A stretch of 64,000 nt of DNA from Microbacterium trichothecenolyticum (GCF_000956465.1 NZ_JYJA01000030.1:1-64000); one strand, 5' to 3'; positions 1 through 8,459 are shown, counted from the first letter of the stretch. Notes: generated from the letters alone by a model not told the origin. Numbers and translations: made by a program.

Positions 1-75
1 CTGCTCGCCTGTCGCGAAGGGTCGGCGCGGGTGACCCGATGCGACAGGTGGACAGAATGCGATCAGAAGCGGTCG
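1..75. repeat. Left arm of a perfect 75-bp inverted repeat
   Basis: Bases 1-75 are the exact reverse complement of 728-802; the match breaks at base 76. The arm sits at the very edge of the window and supplies the apparent start codons of the first gene. The right arm contains that gene's last codons and stop. A fold-back assembly artefact at a contig end is the simplest reading; a genuine inverted repeat around an invertible segment is the alternative. Confidence 0.95.
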
Positions 76-740
76 AGGCGCCTGCGGCCCCGGCCCCCGA
101 GCCCGCGCAGCCGGCCGGGCGCGCCCTCCCCGCCGGCACGTCCCCGCGCGGCTTCGCCCTCTACGTCGGCATCGACGAAGCCAAGGCCGCCGCCTCCGGC
201 GTGAACCTCGGCGTGCTCGTCGACGCCCTGCGCCGCACCCTCGCCGAGCTGGCCCCGTCCGCCGAGACCTACGCCACCGTCGCCCTCGCGCCGGTGGGCT
301 CGGGCGGCCGCGACGTCGACGTCGTGCGCCTCGCGCTGCACGAGCCGTCGGCCGTCGCCCGCACCAAGCAGGAGGAGCCCGAGGACGAAGAGCCCGCCTC
401 GGGCGGCGTGGTCGTCGACATCTCGCGCAAGCGCGTGCTCATCGACGGCGAGTCGGCCGCCTTCACCTTCAAGGAGTTCGAGCTGCTGCAGTACCTCGTC
501 CTGCGCGAGGGCCGCACCATCGAGCGCACCGAGCTGGTGACGTCGCTGTGGCAGGGCGCGACCGACGAGGACGCCCCGGGCGAGCGGACGATCGACGTGC
601 ACGTGCGTCGTCTTCGCGCCAAGCTCGGCCGGTACGAGGACATCGTCCGCACCGTGCGCGGCGTCGGCTACCGCTTCGACCGTCACGCCGACGTCGTCAT
701 CCGCTACGGCCACGGCACCCCGTCGCCCGACCGCTTCTGA
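39..740 (+). CDS. Winged-helix (OmpR/PhoB-type) DNA-binding protein, N-terminus doubtful
   Basis: The 233-residue reading frame has a Pro/Ala-rich N-terminus, a middle segment (about 35-115) without a receiver-domain aspartate, an acidic linker, and a C-terminal PhoB-type winged helix. The recognition-helix and wing region is around residues 181-213 (GERTIDVHVRRLRAKLG, then VRGVGYRF). It is therefore a transcription factor not controlled by a standard receiver domain. The protein body resembles a regulator common in Microbacterium (recalled, not searched). The frame is open to base 1, and the ATG at 39 and the second ATG at 57 both lie in the inverted-repeat arm. The real N-terminus is probably missing, and residues 1-12 may be artefactual. 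Confidence 0.75.
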   Translation: MRQVDRMRSEAVEAPAAPAPEPAQPAGRALPAGTSPRGFALYVGIDEAKAAASGVNLGVLVDALRRTLAELAPSAETYATVALAPVGSGGRDVDVVRLALHEPSAVARTKQEEPEDEEPASGGVVVDISRKRVLIDGESAAFTFKEFELLQYLVLREGRTIERTELVTSLWQGATDEDAPGERTIDVHVRRLRAKLGRYEDIVRTVRGVGYRFDRHADVVIRYGHGTPSPDRF

Positions 741-802
741 TCGCATTCTGTCCACCTGTCGCATCGGGTCACCCGCGCCGACCCTTCGCGACAGGCGAGC
801 AG
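728..802. repeat. Right arm of the 75-bp inverted repeat
   Basis: Exact reverse complement of 1-75. It covers the final Asp-Arg-Phe codons and stop of the upstream winged-helix gene plus 62 bases of downstream intergenic DNA. Because this arm sits in a natural gene-end context, it is probably the genuine copy and the left arm the derived one. Confidence 0.95.
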
Positions 803-839
803 GATTCGATGTCGGAGGGCGGGGCGTAGGGTGGGCGGC

Positions 840-1847
840 ATGACCACCTCGCTCTCGCGCATCCCTCGAGCGAGGGATGCCGAGCGCTTCGGTCCACGGG
901 CGGCGACCCGCGATCCCCGGCCCGACTATGGCCGACCGCTCGAGACGGAGTACCGGCCGCGGCATCCGCTCGACCTCCGCCGCACTGTGCTGTATCAGCG
1001 ACGCGGAGCCGGGGACCCGACGATGGCGGTCTCGGGCGCGGTCATCTGGCGGGTGAGCCGTACGCCGGCCGGCATCGCGACGCTCGCGATCCGGGAGACG
1101 CACCCGGGCGTGATCCGCGGCGCCGCCTGGGGTCCGGGCCGCGAGTGGGCGCTCGCGCAGCTTCCCGCGCTGTGCGGTGCGGACGACGAGCCCGGCGACT
1201 TCGATGCGTCGCGGCATCCGCTCGTCGCCGACGCTCATCACCGCAATCCCGGGCTGCGCCTCTCGCGCACCGATCTCGTGTTCGACGCCCTGGCGAGCGC
1301 GGTCTTCGAGCAGAAGGTCACCGGCATGCAGGCGTTCGGAGCGTGGCGGCGCGTCGTGACGTGGTGCGGCGAGCGTGCTCCCGGCCCGACGCCGGCGCCG
1401 ATGTTCGCCCCGCCGACGATCGACGGATGGCAGCGCGTCCCCTCGTGGGTGTGGCACCGCGCGGGGCTCGAACCGCCGCAGTCGAAGACCGTCGTGCGCG
1501 CCGCCCGCCGCGGCGACGCGATCGTGCGGGCCGTGCTCGCCGCCGACGACGGCGAGGCCGTCGACCGCGTGCTCGTGAGCCAGCCCGGCATCGGTCCATG
1601 GACCTCCGCGGAGACTCGCATCAGGGCACTCGGCGACGCCGACGCCGTGAGCGTCGACGACTACCACCTGGCTCACGAGGTCGGCTACGCGCTGACCGGC
1701 CATCGCACGGACGACGATGGGATGCTGCGGCTCCTGGCCGCGTGGCCGGGTCAGCGCCAGCGCGTGATCCGTCTCATCGGGGCGAGCGGTGTGCGCGAGC
1801 CCCGGCGCGGCGCGCGCCTGCACCCCGAAGACCACCGCGACCGCTGA
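840..1847 (+). CDS. DNA-3-methyladenine glycosylase family protein (AlkA-like, HhH-GPD)
   Basis: Predicted 335-residue base-excision repair glycosylase that would remove alkylated purines from DNA. The helix-hairpin-helix is visible at about residues 248-275 (QPGIGPWTSAETRIRALG), followed by the catalytic-aspartate region SVDDYH (Asp273/274). The VFEQKVTGMQAF helix upstream is typical of the AlkA/HhH-GPD fold. The ATG at 840 is preferred over a GTG three codons earlier. It stands alone with no repair operon around it. Exact substrate range cannot be read from sequence. Confidence 0.85.
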   Translation: MTTSLSRIPRARDAERFGPRAATRDPRPDYGRPLETEYRPRHPLDLRRTVLYQRRGAGDPTMAVSGAVIWRVSRTPAGIATLAIRETHPGVIRGAAWGPGREWALAQLPALCGADDEPGDFDASRHPLVADAHHRNPGLRLSRTDLVFDALASAVFEQKVTGMQAFGAWRRVVTWCGERAPGPTPAPMFAPPTIDGWQRVPSWVWHRAGLEPPQSKTVVRAARRGDAIVRAVLAADDGEAVDRVLVSQPGIGPWTSAETRIRALGDADAVSVDDYHLAHEVGYALTGHRTDDDGMLRLLAAWPGQRQRVIRLIGASGVREPRRGARLHPEDHRDR

Positions 1848-1898
1848 CTCTCCGCGCGTCCGCGCCGCGGTCGCGGCGTCCGCCGACACGATGGACGC

Positions 1899-2276
1899 AT
1901 GATCGAGTCTCTGCACGGCCTGCCCGACGGCGTCATCGGGTTCCGCGCCATCGGCGCCGTCGACGCATCGGACTACGTCGGGTCTCTCGACCCGGCGATC
2001 GACGCGGCGGTGGACGCCGGCCGCAAGGTCAACCTGGTCTACGTCCTCGGCGACGAGTTCGAGCGCTACTCGCTCGGCGCTCTCTGGCAGGACGCCAAGC
2101 TCGAGGGGAAGCCGGCCGACGTGTGGGGGCGCATCGCGCTCGTCACCGACCACAGCCTGATCGGCGAGGTGATCCACGGCATCTCGTTCCTGTTCCCCTG
2201 CGAGCTGCGGATCTTCGCGGTGTCGGCGCTCGACGACGCGATCGCGTGGGCGGCGGAGGGGCCCAAGGACACCTGA
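1899..2276 (+). CDS. SpoIIAA-like / STAS-SEC14 domain protein
   Basis: A single-domain protein of 125 residues. The pattern of an N-terminal strand (GVIGFRAIGAVDASDYV), a central KVNLVYVLG strand, and C-terminal ELRIFAVSALDDAIAWA matches the SpoIIAA-like family (PF11964 type). Members have a STAS-like fold; their function is mostly unknown and possibly involves lipid or small-ligand binding. No serine in an anti-anti-sigma phosphorylation motif is evident. It is transcribed alone between the glycosylase and a VOC protein. Confidence 0.75.
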   Translation: MIESLHGLPDGVIGFRAIGAVDASDYVGSLDPAIDAAVDAGRKVNLVYVLGDEFERYSLGALWQDAKLEGKPADVWGRIALVTDHSLIGEVIHGISFLFPCELRIFAVSALDDAIAWAAEGPKDT

Positions 2277-2370
2277 CGCGGACCTCCTTGTGGATGTCGG
2301 AGGTCACGACGACACTGGGACGCGCCACGCGGCCGGGCGCGGCATCCACCACCCACTTCAGGAGTTCGAC

Positions 2371-2787
2371 ATGCCCAGCCTCAACCCGTATCTCTCCTTC
2401 AAGAACGAAGCCCGCGAGGCGATGACGTTCTATCAGAGCGTGTTCGGGGGCGACCTCGACATCTCGACGTTCGGCCAGTTCGAGGGGATGGTGCAGGACC
2501 CCTCCGAGAACGACCTCGTGATGCACGCGCAGCTCACCAGCCCCGACGGGTTCATCCTCATGGGCGCCGACACGCCCACCGGAATGAACTACGAGAGGCC
2601 GGCCGGCATCTCGGTCTCGGTCAGCGGTGACGACGAGGCCTCGCTGCAGGGCTTCTGGGACAAGCTCGCCGACGGCGGCACCATCACGATGCCGTACGAC
2701 ACCCCGCCGTGGGGCGGAAAGTTCGGCATGCTCACCGACCGCTTCGGCATCGACTGGATGGTCGCGGTCAACGCCCAGCAGGCGTGA
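2371..2787 (+). CDS. VOC family protein, PhnB-like
   Basis: A 138-residue glyoxalase/bleomycin-resistance-fold protein of the PhnB type. The diagnostic opening is LNPYLSFKNEAREAMTFYQS, followed by the FGG segment, and the end is GGKFGMLTDRFGIDWMV. PhnB-like proteins are cytoplasmic dimers of unknown substrate. The ATG at 2371 is chosen because CAGGAG lies about six bases upstream and the family starts at this point. The reading frame continues upstream but has no conserved content there. A strong hairpin terminator follows. Confidence 0.88.
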   Translation: MPSLNPYLSFKNEAREAMTFYQSVFGGDLDISTFGQFEGMVQDPSENDLVMHAQLTSPDGFILMGADTPTGMNYERPAGISVSVSGDDEASLQGFWDKLADGGTITMPYDTPPWGGKFGMLTDRFGIDWMVAVNAQQA

Positions 2788-2794
2788 GCCCACG

Positions 2795-2826
2795 GCGCGG
2801 ACCCCCGCAGGAGCCGGGGTCCGCGC
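2795..2826. terminator. Bidirectional hairpin terminator
   Basis: Perfect 11-bp stem GCGCGGACCCC / GGGGTCCGCGC with a 10-base loop, between the convergent VOC gene and aldo/keto reductase gene. There is no long U-tract, as is usual in high-GC actinobacteria. Confidence 0.75.
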
Positions 2827-2850
2827 TCGCTCGACGCAGGGTGCCAGCGA

Positions 2851-3768
2851 TCAGGCGTAGGCGCTGTCGTCTACGGGCGACGGCGCGGGCCCGAGTGCTT
2901 CGAGCTGGGTCCACACCTCGTCGGGGATCGGCGTCGCGGCGAGCTCGTCGAGCTGCGCGAGACGCCGCGCCGACGAGATGCCGACCACGGTCGAGTCGAC
3001 CAGCGGCGACCGCAGCGAGAAGTGCAGAGCCACCGCCGGAAGGCTGACCCCGAACGAGGCGGCGACACGCTCGAGGCGCGACACCCACTCCTGCAGCTCA
3101 GGGGTCGCCGGACGGTAACCGTACATCGCACCCTCGCGCGCCCCGGTGGCGAGGATGCCGGCGCCGAACGGCGCCGCGTTGAACACCGTCATGCCGCGCT
3201 CGCGCGCGTCGGCGAACACCGTCGCGGCGGAGTGGTCGACGACCGTGAAGCGGTTGTGGATGAGCACGGCGTCGAAGACGCCGGTCTCGACGTAGCCGGC
3301 CATCATCCCGACCGGTCCCGCGGCCACGCCGATCGCGTCGACTCGACCCGATTCGCGCAACTCGATGAGTCCCTCGACCGCGCCGCCGCGGCCCATGGCC
3401 TCGTCGAAGGTGACGGTGTAGGGATCGTGCAGGTGCAGCAGCGGCAGACGCTCGACGCCGAGGCGCGCCGTCGTCTCTTCGAACGAGCGCATGACGCGGT
3501 CGCGGTCGAACGCGCCGGTCTCGGGGTCGCAATCGACCTTCGAGATGACGCGGGTCGCGGCATCCGTTCCCTTCCGTGCGATCGCGAGGCCCAGCACCGC
3601 CTCGGACCGCCCCCCGGAGTAGTTGTTGGAGGTGTCGATGAAGGCGTGGCTGCTGTCGAACAGCTGCTCTGCGAATCGGACGGCGGCGTCCTCTTCGGGG
3701 GAACCGGGCTCGGTGCCTCGTCCGAGAGGGGAGGTGCCGAGGGTGAGCGGGCTGACGTTGAGGGTCAT
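2851..3768 (-). CDS. Aldo/keto reductase
   Basis: A 305-residue NAD(P)H-dependent oxidoreductase with a TIM-barrel fold. The segment FIDTSNNYSGGRSEAVLG near residues 40-57 holds the active-site Asp and Tyr of the family, and LLHLHDPY carries the expected His-containing strand. The C-terminal segment (VDSTVVGISSARRLAQLDE) is the cofactor-binding end. It resembles the D-threo-aldose/L-fucose dehydrogenase branch. The start is placed at MTLNVSPLTLG; the upstream extension of the frame has no family similarity. Substrate unknown. Confidence 0.87.
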   Translation of the reverse strand: MTLNVSPLTLGTSPLGRGTEPGSPEEDAAVRFAEQLFDSSHAFIDTSNNYSGGRSEAVLGLAIARKGTDAATRVISKVDCDPETGAFDRDRVMRSFEETTARLGVERLPLLHLHDPYTVTFDEAMGRGGAVEGLIELRESGRVDAIGVAAGPVGMMAGYVETGVFDAVLIHNRFTVVDHSAATVFADARERGMTVFNAAPFGAGILATGAREGAMYGYRPATPELQEWVSRLERVAASFGVSLPAVALHFSLRSPLVDSTVVGISSARRLAQLDELAATPIPDEVWTQLEALGPAPSPVDDSAYA

Positions 3769-3864
3769 GGCATCCGTTCCGTATGAGGTGGGTCCTTCCA
3801 ACCTACCGAGAGCCTCCGGGCCACAGGCGGCCCACGGGCTCCGCCGCACCCCTAGGCTTTCGCC

Positions 3865-4089
3865 ATGACCACGACGCGGAGAGGCTGGACGCGCGGGCAC
3901 TCGGGCTGGGCGCTCGGCACGGCCCTCATGTTCACGCTGGGGATCGTCTTCGGACTCATCTGGGGCAACGTGCTGCTGGGCGTCGTGCTCGCCGCCGCGG
4001 TGTCGATCGGGTGGCTCATGGCCTACGAGTCCTGGCGCGGGCGCAGTGTCGGGCTCGAAGATCGCGACGACGACGGCGCCCAGCTGTAG
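3865..4089 (+). CDS. Small two-helix membrane protein
   Basis: A 74-residue protein with a basic N-terminus, two hydrophobic segments (about 17-33 and 36-51) and an acidic C-terminal tail (LEDRDDDGAQL). The charge pattern suggests both termini are cytoplasmic. No known domain is recognised. It is followed after 71 bases by the DUF1918 gene on the same strand. Confidence 0.7.
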   Translation: MTTTRRGWTRGHSGWALGTALMFTLGIVFGLIWGNVLLGVVLAAAVSIGWLMAYESWRGRSVGLEDRDDDGAQL

Positions 4090-4160
4090 GCGTCGCACCC
4101 GCTCACCCCTACCCCTGGCCGCCGCCGCGTCGTATGGTGAGCGCCAGGAGGTGGTCCGCC

Positions 4161-4346
4161 ATGCAAGCGAGCGTCGGCGATCGCGTGATCATCCACGGCC
4201 GTGTCGTCGGTGCCGTGGAGCGCGCGGGTGAGGTCATCGAGGTCCGCGGCACCGGGGACAACCCGCTGCTCGTGGTCCGTTACGACGACGGGCACGAGGC
4301 GATCCTGTCGCCGGGAAGCGACTGCGAAGTCCGGCACGCGTCCTGA
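4161..4346 (+). CDS. DUF1918 domain protein
   Basis: This 61-residue protein matches the DUF1918 family in full: SVGDRVIIHG at the start, a central REGEVIEV-like strand (AGEVIEVRGTGDNPLLVVRY) and DDGHEAILSPGSDCEV at the end. The fold is probably a small SH3-like barrel. The family is largely actinobacterial and its function is unknown. A clear ribosome-binding site (AGGAGG, 4146-4151) precedes the ATG. Confidence 0.88.
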   Translation: MQASVGDRVIIHGRVVGAVERAGEVIEVRGTGDNPLLVVRYDDGHEAILSPGSDCEVRHAS

Positions 4347-4353
4347 ACCGCGT

Positions 4354-4436
4354 GCACAGAATCGGAGGATCCGCCCGCCACGCCGGGACGTGGCATCCGT
4401 CTTCCGGCGTGTCGAGGAAGACCTCCGACGGTGTGC
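4354..4436. repeat. Dispersed intergenic palindromic element, copy A
   Basis: An 83-bp element with imperfectly inverted ends: GCACAGAATCGGAGG at the left and CCTCCGACGGTGTGC at the right. A second copy with the same end sequences and nearly the same length (84 bp) is at 12997-13080, while the interiors differ. It fills the gap between two convergent genes and could fold into a long hairpin, so it may double as a terminator. Confidence 0.65.
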
Positions 4437-4449
4437 TCGGCGCCGCGTG

Positions 4450-6594
4450 CTACCCCAGGAGTTCGTAGCGCGACGGCTCCTCGCCGAGCACGTGCTCGCC
4501 GAGGAACGCGAACACCGTCTCGTACCAGACGACGGCGTGCTGGGGCTTGAGTACCCAGTGGTTCTCGTCGGGGAAGTACAGGAAGCGGTGCGGCATGCGC
4601 CCGTCCTCGTCGGCATGGTGCTCGGCGAGTTCCGACCACAGCCGCAGACCCTCGCCGATCGGCACGCGGTAGTCCTTGTCGCCGTGGACGACCAGCAGCG
4701 GCGTGCGGATGTCCCGCACGAAGTGATGCGGCGAGTGCTCGGTCATCGCCTCGGGGGTGAAGATCCGCTGCCAGTACTCCGAGCTGTCGGTCGTGCCCGA
4801 GAACTGGTCGAGCGCCCAGAGGCTCGCGTGGGTCACGATCGCCTGGAAGCGGTCGGTGTGACCGGCGACCCAGTTGGCCATGTAACCGCCGAAGGATCCG
4901 CCCATCGCGGCGGTGCGCGTCTGGTCGATGTCGTCGCGGGCCTCGACGGCGTCGGTGATCGACAGCAGGTCCGTGTACGGCTTGCCACCCCAGCTGTTCC
5001 AGCCGCGAGCGATGAAGTCCAGGCCGTAGCCGGTCGACAGGGCGGGGTCGGGCAGCAGCACGGCATACCCGCGAGCAACCGCGAGCAGCGGTGCCCAGCG
5101 CCAGCTCCACGCGTTCCAGCTGTTGAGGGGACCACCGTGGATCCACAGCAGCAGCGGCGCCGGCGAATCCTCCGATGCCCCTTCGGGCAGCAGCAGCCAG
5201 CCGCGCACGCGGGCGCCGTCCTCAGCGGTGGTCTCGACCTCGGTGATCGAGCCCGGGGCGGCCGGCGTCGGCGCCGGCGTCGCGAGCGGGGTCACCGCGC
5301 CGTCGCGTGCGATGCGGACGGGGTGCGGCGGCACGACCCACGACGAACGGAGCGCCACGACATCCCCCGTACGGCGGTCGACCACGACGTTCGCGTACGC
5401 GAAGTCGTCGTCGGTGAGCTTCTCGGGCGCGCCGCCGTCGACGGGGATGCGGAACACCGGTGCGCGGCCGTCGTGGTCGGCGGTCGCGATGAGCGCCGTG
5501 TCGTCGGCCGCGAACTCCAGCGACGACGCCCAGTGGTCCCACTCGGCCGCGACGCGCTGTGCGCCGCTGCCGTCGATCCCGGCGACCCAGATCTCGTAGT
5601 CCGTGGGAGCGGCCGGGCTGCTCTGGACCGTGCGGAGGTAGGCGATGCGCGCGCCGTCGTGGCTGATCGCAGGCATCTCGTAGTCCACGCCGACCTCATC
5701 GAACAGCGTCGTGCGCTCGCCGGTCGCCGTATCGATCGCGACGATCACGCGGCGCCCGGCGCGCTGCTCACGGTGCTCGAGCGACACCACGAGCGTCGCC
5801 CCGTCCGGCGTGAGCGCGGCCTCCGCGTGGTCGAGCGACCGCACCGGCTTCGGCGTGAGGTCCCGCGGACGCGGCAGGGTCGCCGGGTACGGGTTCGCCT
5901 CGGTCCCGGACGCCGGGGCCCCGGCGTCCGCGGGGGTCGAGGCATCCGCTTCCGACGCGTCTGCTGCCGCCGTGTCCGCCACCGCCGCGGCGATGGTGTC
6001 CTCGAGGGCGTCGATGTCGATCGCGAGCAGGTGCGGCTCGGCGGGGCCGAGGTCGTGGTCCCAGTAGCGGACGGGGTAGGTGTCGTGCAGGATCGCCGAC
6101 ACCTTCTTCTCCTTGCGCTTCGCGCGCAGCGCCGCCTCGCCCTCGAGTGTGTCGGCGCCCGGCAGCAGGGAGGCCGAGATCACCAGCCGTGCGGAAGCGT
6201 CGGCGGTCGCGGCGATGCCGTCGACCCCGCCCGCCAGTCGCGTCACGGGCCGCGCTTCACCGCCGGTGGCGGGCAGCAGCCACAGCTGGCCGGACTCGTC
6301 GTCGGCGTCGCCGTCGGCATCGGGCCGGGCGGAGACGAACAGGATGTCGCCGCCGGCCGTGAACGCGGCGCCCGCCTCGCCCTTCGCCGACCGCGTCAGC
6401 CGTCGCGGCGTGCCGCCGCCCGTCGCCGGCACCGCCCACAATGACCGGTCGTAGCCGGTGCCGTCCTTCTTCAGCGCAGCGACGGTGAGCACGGCGGTCT
6501 TCCCGTCGGGTGAGAGGGCGAGCGCCTCCACCCGCGGAAGGGCGATGTAGTCGGTGAGCGAATCGAAAGCGGTGGAGTTCGAGGGGGACGCCAT
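4450..6594 (-). CDS. S9 family serine peptidase (prolyl oligopeptidase / acylaminoacyl-peptidase type)
   Basis: A 714-residue cytoplasmic peptidase with an N-terminal beta-propeller (about 1-440) and a C-terminal alpha/beta-hydrolase domain. The catalytic triad is visible: Ser in GGSFGGYMANW (about 567), Asp in HGDKDYRVP (about 639) and His in FPDENHWVLKP (about 677). The oxyanion segment is LLWIHGGPLNSWN. An Ala-rich low-complexity insertion lies around 210-240. Such enzymes degrade short peptides or release acylated N-terminal residues. The start MASPSNSTAFDS is preferred because the upstream codons are unlike the family. Confidence 0.9.
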   Translation of the reverse strand: MASPSNSTAFDSLTDYIALPRVEALALSPDGKTAVLTVAALKKDGTGYDRSLWAVPATGGGTPRRLTRSAKGEAGAAFTAGGDILFVSARPDADGDADDESGQLWLLPATGGEARPVTRLAGGVDGIAATADASARLVISASLLPGADTLEGEAALRAKRKEKKVSAILHDTYPVRYWDHDLGPAEPHLLAIDIDALEDTIAAAVADTAAADASEADASTPADAGAPASGTEANPYPATLPRPRDLTPKPVRSLDHAEAALTPDGATLVVSLEHREQRAGRRVIVAIDTATGERTTLFDEVGVDYEMPAISHDGARIAYLRTVQSSPAAPTDYEIWVAGIDGSGAQRVAAEWDHWASSLEFAADDTALIATADHDGRAPVFRIPVDGGAPEKLTDDDFAYANVVVDRRTGDVVALRSSWVVPPHPVRIARDGAVTPLATPAPTPAAPGSITEVETTAEDGARVRGWLLLPEGASEDSPAPLLLWIHGGPLNSWNAWSWRWAPLLAVARGYAVLLPDPALSTGYGLDFIARGWNSWGGKPYTDLLSITDAVEARDDIDQTRTAAMGGSFGGYMANWVAGHTDRFQAIVTHASLWALDQFSGTTDSSEYWQRIFTPEAMTEHSPHHFVRDIRTPLLVVHGDKDYRVPIGEGLRLWSELAEHHADEDGRMPHRFLYFPDENHWVLKPQHAVVWYETVFAFLGEHVLGEEPSRYELLG

Positions 6595-6641
6595 GCGCTC
6601 CACGCTAACCGACGCTCCTCGGCCCGCGGAATGTGGATCCG

Positions 6642-7523
6642 TCAGCTCCACTGCGTGAGCTTGTCGGGGTTGCGCATGATGTAGACGTCGGTGACCCGCC
6701 CGTCGCGCACCTCCAGCGACACCAGTGCGCTGGGCTCGTCGTCGATCGTCGCGAGGAATCCCAGCCCGTCAGGCGTCTCGATCGCGACGAGCACCGCGTC
6801 GGGCTCCAGCCGCGGCAGACCGAGGAGGAACCTCCCGACGCGGTCGGCGCCGCGCACCGGACGCAGCGCAGCCGAGACGCGTCCTCCGCCGTCCGAGCGC
6901 AGCACGACACCGGGATCGAGCACCGCGACGAGGGCGTCGAGCTCGCCGGTGGCGGTCGCCGCCGCGAAGGCGCGGGCGACCGCGTCATGCTGTTCCCGCG
7001 AGGCTGCGCCCGTGCGATGCTCGCGCACGCGCCGCCGCGCCTGCGACGCCAGCTGCCGCACGGCATCCGCGCTGCGCCCCACCGTCTCGGCGATCTCGGC
7101 GAACGGCACGCCGAAGACATCGTGCAGCACGAACGCGACGCGCTCCGCAGGGGTGAGCGACTCGAGCAGCACGAGCAGTGCCATCGAGACGGAGTCGTCG
7201 AGCGTGACCTGCTCGATCGGGTCGAGAGGGACGGATGCTGCGAGCGGTGAGCCCTGCGGCACGGGCTCCGGCAGCCACTCCCCCACGTAGTGCTCGCGCC
7301 GGGCGCGCGCCGAGCCCAGCATGTCGAGGCACACGCGTCCGGCGACCCGGGTCAGCCAGGCGGCGGGGTTGCGGATCGCGGTCCGCTCCTCGTCCGACAG
7401 GCGGAGCCAGCGGACGTACGTCTCCTGCACCGCATCCTCGGCGTCGGCCACCGTGCCGAGCATGCGGTAGCAGAGGCCGAGGAGGGCCCGGCGTTCGCTC
7501 TCGACCTCGTCGGTGGGAGGCAT
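6642..7523 (-). CDS. ECF sigma factor, ECF41 type, with SnoaL-like C-terminal extension
   Basis: A 293-residue RNA polymerase sigma factor. Sigma-2 (LLGLCYRMLGTVADAEDAVQ, about 13-75) and sigma-4 (LTPAERVAFVLHDVFGVPFAEIAE, about 110-170) are followed by a SnoaL-like domain ending in the NPDKL motif that marks ECF41 proteins. In this group the extension itself replaces a separate anti-sigma factor. ECF41 genes are known to sit beside oxidoreductase, epimerase or carboxymuconolactone-decarboxylase genes. Here two NAD(P)-binding paralogues lie divergently just upstream, which fits. Start at MPPTDEVESE. Confidence 0.92.
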   Translation of the reverse strand: MPPTDEVESERRALLGLCYRMLGTVADAEDAVQETYVRWLRLSDEERTAIRNPAAWLTRVAGRVCLDMLGSARARREHYVGEWLPEPVPQGSPLAASVPLDPIEQVTLDDSVSMALLVLLESLTPAERVAFVLHDVFGVPFAEIAETVGRSADAVRQLASQARRRVREHRTGAASREQHDAVARAFAAATATGELDALVAVLDPGVVLRSDGGGRVSAALRPVRGADRVGRFLLGLPRLEPDAVLVAIETPDGLGFLATIDDEPSALVSLEVRDGRVTDVYIMRNPDKLTQWS

Positions 7524-7561
7524 CCGTGATCCCTTCTCGATGTTCCGGCGACGCATGCCCG

Positions 7562-7590
7562 GAGAATGTGAGCCGATTCCTCACATTCTC
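7562..7590. promoter_or_regulatory. 11-bp perfect inverted repeat between sigma factor and reductase
   Basis: GAGAATGTGAG and CTCACATTCTC flank a 7-base spacer in the 124-bp divergent region. The right arm overlaps the proposed ECF41 -35 box, so the repeat may be an operator or a symmetric sigma-contact site serving both directions. On the minus strand the equivalent CTCACA is 13 rather than 16 bases from a CGTC, so self-control of the sigma gene is less certain. Confidence 0.6.
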
Positions 7591-7605
7591 GCGTGCCGCA
7601 TCGTC
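7579..7605 (+). promoter_or_regulatory. Candidate ECF41-dependent promoter
   Basis: CCTCACA (7579-7585), 16 bases, then CGTC (7602-7605). The published ECF41 promoter consensus is TGTCACA-N16/17-CGTC; the -10 box and spacing are exact and the -35 box matches at 5 of 7 positions. It points at the adjacent NAD(P)-binding reductase whose ATG is at 7648. Confidence 0.6.
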
Positions 7606-7647
7606 GGACTGTCGAGATCCCCGTTCGGGGACGAGAGGAGTGATGTC

Positions 7648-8391
7648 ATGAGGATCGCGGTCGCCGGAGGCACGGGTGTCGTCGGAAGCCATGTCGTGGA
7701 GGCGGTGCGGGCGGACGGACACGACCCGGTCGTGCTCAGTCGCGGCACCGGCGTCGATCTGACCACCGGGGCGGGTCTGGACGCCGCGCTCGACCGCGTC
7801 GACGCGGTCATCGACACCGCGAACGTCTCGACGCTGTCGGCGGATGCCGCCACGCGGTTCTTCGAGACCGCGACCGGCAATCTCGTCGCCGCGGCCGCTC
7901 GGGCGCGCGTTCCGCACGTGGTGCTGCTGTCGATCGTGGGGATCGACCGGATGCCGTACGACTACTACGCAGGAAAGCTCGCGCAGGAGCGCGTGGTCGA
8001 GGCAGCGCCCGTGCCGTGGACCATCCTGCGCGCGACGCAGTTCCACGAGTTCGCCGGCCAACTGTTCGACCGGGCGAAGGTCGGGCCGCTGCATGTCGCG
8101 CCGAGGGCGCGCGTGCAGCCGGTCGCCGCGCGCGAGGTCGGCGCCCACCTGGCCCGACTCGCCGCCGGCGCACCCCAGGGCCGCGCCGCGGACCTCGCCG
8201 GACCGCGCGAGGAGCGGCTCGACGGGATGGTCAAGGCGTATGCCCGGCGCACCGGCCACGACGGCTGGATCCCCTCGGTGAGCCTGCCGGGCGCGCAGAT
8301 GAAGGGCATGCGGGCGGGTCTCGCGCTCCCGGGCGACGGCGCGGTGCTGGGCGTCCAGACGTTCGCGCAGTGGCTCGCCGAAATCGGCTGA
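7648..8391 (+). CDS. NAD(P)-binding oxidoreductase (atypical SDR / NmrA-like), copy 1
   Basis: A 247-residue Rossmann-fold protein. The nucleotide-binding motif is at the extreme N-terminus (MRIAVAGGTGVVGSHVVE), and DYYAGKLAQERVVEAAPVPW carries the Tyr-x-x-x-Lys-like active-site region (YYAGK). It ends with the FAQWL helix. It is the probable main target of the divergent ECF41 sigma factor. A paralogue follows 183 bases downstream with the same length and motifs. Exact substrate unknown; a role in oxidative or electrophile stress is inferred only from ECF41 literature. Confidence 0.85.
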   Translation: MRIAVAGGTGVVGSHVVEAVRADGHDPVVLSRGTGVDLTTGAGLDAALDRVDAVIDTANVSTLSADAATRFFETATGNLVAAAARARVPHVVLLSIVGIDRMPYDYYAGKLAQERVVEAAPVPWTILRATQFHEFAGQLFDRAKVGPLHVAPRARVQPVAAREVGAHLARLAAGAPQGRAADLAGPREERLDGMVKAYARRTGHDGWIPSVSLPGAQMKGMRAGLALPGDGAVLGVQTFAQWLAEIG

Positions 8392-8459
8392 GCCCGTATC
8401 CGACCGGCGGCAGCGCGCCTCCCTCCGATCGAGGCGGTGCGCCCGTCGGGCCGCTCCGT

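Noticed and set aside
63..2177. A 704-codon minus-strand open frame across the first three genes
   Set aside because: Arg/Gly/Asp-rich shadow of GC-rich genes on the other strand; no domain, and it crosses several well-supported plus-strand genes and intergenic regions.
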